Assembly (NCBI RefSeq): GCF_902364355.1
Contig: NZ_CABJDK010000008.1
Coordinates: 7,211-71,210, forward strand
Source: Collinsella aerofaciens
GTDB taxonomy: Bacteria; Actinomycetota; Coriobacteriia; Coriobacteriales; Coriobacteriaceae
Direction of reading: 5' to 3'
Length of the DNA stretch: 64,000 nt
The notes beneath the pieces were generated by a model. The model was not told where the DNA came from. It saw only the letters and a list, made by a program, of their open reading frames with translations, and searched no databases. This document shows, one piece after another, positions 60,875 to 64,000 of the stretch. The translations under genes were made by a program, and so were the position numbers. Positions within the stretch are counted from its first letter, which is position 1. Every line of letters starts with the position of its first letter.

Positions 60875-62323
60875 TTAGGCTTTGGCGGCAGCAGCGTCTT
60901 CGTCGAGCTGCTCCTTGGTAAAGCCAAAGAAGTAGGCGATGGCAGCGGCGGCAACAAATGCAGTGCCCGATGCAACGCAGCCCCATACGAGATTAGCAGT
61001 TCCGCCTGCAACATAACCTGTAATACCTAGGATATTAGTTGCGCCCAAAACATACGTGGTCACATTAGTGAGAGCCGCGATCAGGCCGCCGATAGCGCCG
61101 CCCGCGACCATGGCACCCAGGCAGCGAGTATACTTAAAGCCGCAGCCATACAGCGCGGGCTCCGTCACGCCACCGACAATGCCGGAGAGCGAGAAACCAA
61201 GCATAGCGCCCTTTTCGTCGACCTCCTTAAGGCGCAGGAAGGCACCGAAGGCCATGCCCCACGTGGCGAACTGAGCGATAGCACCCGCGACCATAACGCA
61301 GGAGTCAGACCCTGAGGTGAGCACCTGCACAATGCCGAGGGCAATCAGAACCTGGTGCATACCGGTCATAACCAGGAACTCCCAAAGCGCGGCAATGGCG
61401 ACGAGGGAGAGGATCGTGACGATGCCGCCAGCGTTTCCGAGGCCGAACATAAAGTTGCCGACCAGGTCGCCCAGAATGGAACCAATCGGAGCTAGGGCGC
61501 ACAGGGAAACGGGGGTCATCACAGCCATGGTGCACACGGGCACAAACACCGTGGAGAGCATGTCGGGGATGATCTTCTTCATGAACTTCTCGACGACCAT
61601 CAGCACCGGCATAGACAGCAGCATGGGAAGCACGGTCGCAGAATAGTTGTTCAGCTGAGCCGGGAGCACGCCGTAAACCATCGTGGTCGTAGCACCAGAA
61701 TCCGCAGCGGCGTTGACCAACGTCATGAACTCGGGGGCAATGAGCACGCCGCCGAGCATCATGCCGAGCGGCTGGCTGCAGCCGAGCTGCTTTGCGGCAG
61801 CCCAACCCAGATAGACAGGGAGGAAATAATAGCCGGCGTTGTAAATCCAGTTGTAGAAGAAGTTGTAGATGTCAGAATCTGCAGACCAGATACCGAGCAT
61901 GCCGTCGCCGCAAAGTACGGCAAGTGTGCGGAACATGGCGGCGCCCATGATAATGGGGATCGTCATGCACATTGTCTTGGACAGGTAGTTAAGGGCCTTC
62001 TTGCCCGCAGTCTTGACCGTCAGTGGCTCCTTGGTGCCGTCATCGAGGTTCTCGTCAATGGAGCCTTCGCCCTTGACGCCCAGCGCAATGGCGGCGTCAT
62101 AGACCTTCGGCACGTTCTGGCCAATGATGACCTGATACTGGCCGCCAGACCACTGTGCACCCAGCACGCCCTTGATCTTCTTTACTTCATCGTCATTGGG
62201 AATGGACTGATCCTTGAGGTTCAGACGCAGGCGGGTCATGCAGTGCGTCGCGTTCGTCACATTGGAGGCGCCGCCGACGGCAGCAAGCACGTCCTCGGCA
62301 ATCTTCTTGTTATCGACAGCCAT
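60875..62323 (-). CDS. PTS EIIBC component, glucose/beta-glucoside (Bgl/Tre) family
   Basis: A 482-residue protein. The N-terminal EIIB domain has THCMTRLRLNL with the phosphorylated Cys, then KGVLGAQWSGGQYQVIIG. The membrane EIIC part has ten or so segments, including PLGMMLGGVLIAPEF and GFSLSGIVGGVTEPALYGCGFKY. It takes up and phosphorylates a sugar such as a beta-glucoside, sucrose or trehalose. No EIIA domain is fused; EIIA must come from elsewhere. AAGGGA precedes the ATG at 62323. It is followed by the ChbG-like gene and preceded by a BglG-type antiterminator gene. Confidence 0.9.
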   Translation of the reverse strand: MAVDNKKIAEDVLAAVGGASNVTNATHCMTRLRLNLKDQSIPNDDEVKKIKGVLGAQWSGGQYQVIIGQNVPKVYDAAIALGVKGEGSIDENLDDGTKEPLTVKTAGKKALNYLSKTMCMTIPIIMGAAMFRTLAVLCGDGMLGIWSADSDIYNFFYNWIYNAGYYFLPVYLGWAAAKQLGCSQPLGMMLGGVLIAPEFMTLVNAAADSGATTTMVYGVLPAQLNNYSATVLPMLLSMPVLMVVEKFMKKIIPDMLSTVFVPVCTMAVMTPVSLCALAPIGSILGDLVGNFMFGLGNAGGIVTILSLVAIAALWEFLVMTGMHQVLIALGIVQVLTSGSDSCVMVAGAIAQFATWGMAFGAFLRLKEVDEKGAMLGFSLSGIVGGVTEPALYGCGFKYTRCLGAMVAGGAIGGLIAALTNVTTYVLGATNILGITGYVAGGTANLVWGCVASGTAFVAAAAIAYFFGFTKEQLDEDAAAAKA

Positions 62324-62662
62324 GTCGAATCCCTTCTCTTCCAACTAAAGGCCGTGGGACTTCACGGCACCAAGACGCACAATTCCGCTCGCGCCTGCGC
62401 AGCGCGCGACATCAGTTGGCAAGAGATTGATTTGCATGTGATTCCCGGGTGGATCGACATGAAAAAGCCCCGCGCACAACCGACAGAGACCCAATTATGG
62501 CCTCGGCAGAATCGGTAGTGCCTCTCGGAGCTGCGCCGTGAGTAACACCCAACACACGGGGAGTATATGCGGCAGATGCGTTCGTTGCGGCTCAGATTAC
62601 CGACGAACGGTAGCAAACGACCCGCGAACGGTCGCCATGACGGAAAGGAAATACCAGAGAGC
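62324..62662. other. leader region of the PTS gene, candidate antiterminator target
   Basis: About 340 bases between the antiterminator and EIIBC genes, without a gene. In LicT/BglG systems such a leader carries a ribonucleic antiterminator (RAT) overlapping a terminator. A candidate at 62514-62550 (minus strand) is listed separately. No other coding or repeat feature is visible. Confidence 0.45.
62514..62550 (-). promoter_or_regulatory. candidate RAT antiterminator element
   Basis: The minus strand reads GGGTGTTACT, then about 16 bases, then GAGGCACTACC. This resembles the two halves of a LicT/BglG-type RAT (GG.TTGTTACT... and ...CAGGCAAAACC). The length (37 nt) is longer than the usual 29-30 nt and a clean overlapping terminator is not obvious, although GGGGCTTTTTC follows about 40 bases downstream. 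Tentative. Confidence 0.3.
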
Positions 62663-63499
62663 CTATTTATCCGAGTGGACAGAAGCCACGCGATTCACAT
62701 GCATGATCAGATAGACGAGCTCCTCTTGGGCCAATGGCTCGCCAAAGGTCTCTTGAATCAGATCGTCGACACGGTGAGCGCAACGCGATGCCGCCGGATA
62801 CTGCTCCACGAGCACGTCGTAAAGACCGGAGTTCTCGGTATCGATCGGCTCTTTCTTTGCCACGCGGTCGAGCAGATAGCGCACATGAGTGGCAAAGCGG
62901 GCAAAGGCGAACGACGAGCGATCGACCGTCACACCCAACTCTTCTTGAATAATCGCGACCGTCATATCGAGCAGTCGCTCCTCGTGCTGCTCGGCAAGCA
63001 CGCGCCGCTCGCTCGGCTTAACCGATGCGTTGACAATCGACATGGCAATGCCCGCGGCCTCGCTTCGGGGCATGCGCACATGAAAGCTCTTCTGGATACC
63101 GCGAACAGCCAGCTCGCCCAAGCGGTATTCGATGGGATGCAGCTGCTCAAGATCGCGCTCAAGCGGCAACGACACCACCATGTGTTCGCGGGCACGCTTA
63201 ATGGCAAACTGAATATGGTCTGCCAATGTAATGGGAAGGTTAGGACTCAATTCGTACGAAAGCTGTCCGGTCGCGATATCGGCCAGCTGAGCAGAAAACT
63301 CCAGCACCTCGGGGTCGACCTCATCGATAAACGCCAGGTACTTTGAATCGATGCCGTAAAAGGTACGCGTGATGACATCCAGGTCGACCTCATGCGGCAT
63401 ATCGCCAAAGCCGATACCACGACCCAGCGCGATAAGTTGACGCCCCGCGCCATCTTCGCAGATGGCAGCGTTGTGGTTAATGCGCTGGATAGCCCTCAT
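62663..63499 (-). CDS. BglG/LicT family transcription antiterminator
   Basis: A 278-residue protein. It has an N-terminal RNA-binding CAT domain (MRAIQRINHNAAICEDGAGRQLIALGRGIGFGD) followed by two PRD regulatory domains, with conserved His residues in LADHIQFAIKRAREH, FHVRMPRSEAAGIAMSIVNASV (PRD1 end), and in LVYLIMHVNRVA (PRD2). In this family PTS phosphorylation of PRD His controls binding to a RAT in the leader of the PTS gene. It is adjacent to and upstream of the EIIBC gene. AGGAG lies about 10 bases before the ATG at 63499. Confidence 0.9.
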   Translation of the reverse strand: MRAIQRINHNAAICEDGAGRQLIALGRGIGFGDMPHEVDLDVITRTFYGIDSKYLAFIDEVDPEVLEFSAQLADIATGQLSYELSPNLPITLADHIQFAIKRAREHMVVSLPLERDLEQLHPIEYRLGELAVRGIQKSFHVRMPRSEAAGIAMSIVNASVKPSERRVLAEQHEERLLDMTVAIIQEELGVTVDRSSFAFARFATHVRYLLDRVAKKEPIDTENSGLYDVLVEQYPAASRCAHRVDDLIQETFGEPLAQEELVYLIMHVNRVASVHSDK

Positions 63500-63519
63500 G
63501 GAATCATCGCTCCTACTAA

Positions 63520-63552
63520 AACGCGCCGTGCAGACCATCCGCGCGGCGCGTT
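63520..63552 (-). terminator. rho-independent terminator after the phosphoesterase gene
   Basis: A perfect 9-bp stem (AACGCGCCG / CGGCGCGTT) with a 15-base loop, followed on the minus strand by TTTTAG. It lies 20 bases after the phosphoesterase stop codon. Confidence 0.75.
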
Positions 63553-63572
63553 CATTCTACCCGCACTTACAG

Positions 63573-64000
63573 CTAGAGTCCAAAGAAGCCCAGGATCTGG
63601 TCGCGGCTAACGGGCTTGTAATCGTTGGCATCGAGACCGACATCATAGCGAAAGATAGGGCGCTCGCGATCGCGGTTGCGCGCGTTGGTGCGGTCTCCCC
63701 TGCTGTGGATATGCCCGTGCAGCATGATGGCGCCGCGCGCCTTGCCATTCCAGCTGAGCATGGGGTAATGGCTCATAACTAGACGATGGCCCTTGGCATA
63801 GCCGGGAGCAATCTCCAGGTAATCGCGTACCTCATCCCAAATCTGCGGTACGTCGGGATCTTCCCAATCACCGTCATGGTTGCCACGGATGAGCGTTATG
63901 TTCTGGCATTCGATTCGTTTACGCAGGCGCACCGCTTCCGCCATGGGCAATCGATACGTAAAGTCCCCCAGGATATAGAGGAGGTCGTTCGCAGCCACGC
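63573..64000 (-). CDS. metallophosphoesterase (partial, cut by window end)
   Basis: The visible part (about 142 residues) contains LYILGDFTYR, LIRGNHDGDW (GNHD), VMSHYPMLSW and MLHGHIHSRGD, the calcineurin-like metal motifs. The usual N-terminal strand with the first metal ligands (DxH) is missing because the gene runs off the right edge, so the true start lies outside. It belongs to the small YfcE/UCP-like phosphoesterases. It is convergent with nothing and ends just before a terminator and the antiterminator gene. Confidence 0.8.
   Translation of the reverse strand, partial: VAANDLLYILGDFTYRLPMAEAVRLRKRIECQNITLIRGNHDGDWEDPDVPQIWDEVRDYLEIAPGYAKGHRLVMSHYPMLSWNGKARGAIMLHGHIHSRGDRTNARNRDRERPIFRYDVGLDANDYKPVSRDQILGFFGL

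Overview
The window is a 64-kb stretch of high-GC bacterial chromosome. Its gene content and style point to an anaerobic gut actinobacterium of the class Coriobacteriia, most likely Collinsella. This is inferred from the GC-rich codon use, the single-chain PurL, a lactate dehydrogenase-Etf operon with a ferredoxin-type EtfA, AzlCD, KdgT, a bile-acid-type symporter and a BaiA-like dehydrogenase. There is no rRNA, CRISPR array, prophage or intact insertion sequence. One tRNA gene, Leu(CAA), lies at the left edge. The window ends inside a metallophosphoesterase gene.

Left third (1-25 kb). On the minus strand are a transglutaminase-like protein, class II fructose-bisphosphate aldolase, an MBL-fold hydrolase, the (p)ppGpp synthetase/hydrolase Rel, and a very large RecJ nuclease fused to an SF2 helicase. 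A BASS-family symporter on the plus strand is followed by cutC and a DUF4931 gene on the minus strand. Next comes a PadR-DUF1700-DUF4097 operon whose last gene is cut off by debris of mobile DNA (a ParB-like relic and an IS110-type transposase relic). A complete branched-chain amino-acid ABC transporter follows (livF, livG, livM, livH and two paralogous binding lipoproteins). Homoserine dehydrogenase, a BaiA-like short-chain dehydrogenase, and a CPA2-type antiporter come after it. An ordered array of alternating inverted repeats sits between the last two.

Middle (25-42 kb). This part holds purL, an EamA exporter, a membrane GGDEF protein, KdgT, AzlC/AzlD, an HD-domain hydrolase, and a three-gene operon on the minus strand (FAD-linked lactate/glycolate-type dehydrogenase, EtfB, ferredoxin-EtfA) that looks like an electron-confurcating lactate oxidation complex. 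A five-gene plus-strand cluster of small, membrane-anchored and secreted proteins of unknown function follows, then a DUF554 protein.

Right third (42-64 kb). The most unusual block is a tightly packed plus-strand operon: a TerB-N-type protein, a BrxD-like (DUF2791) P-loop ATPase and an Lhr-like helicase (42817-48435). It resembles parts of BREX and Ter-linked DNA-processing systems, but no other genes of those systems are present. Beyond it lie a spermidine-synthase-like protein and bacterial Elp3, a DUF4097 protein with its HTH regulator, two methyltransferases (one TrmB-like), a Ski2-like helicase, a DUF2130 coiled-coil protein, a ChbG-type deacetylase, and a PTS EIIBC gene with its BglG-type antiterminator.

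Start codons were chosen by ribosome-binding site and family length and are often downstream of the longest open frame. All functional names rest on motif recognition and remembered family features, not on a database search.
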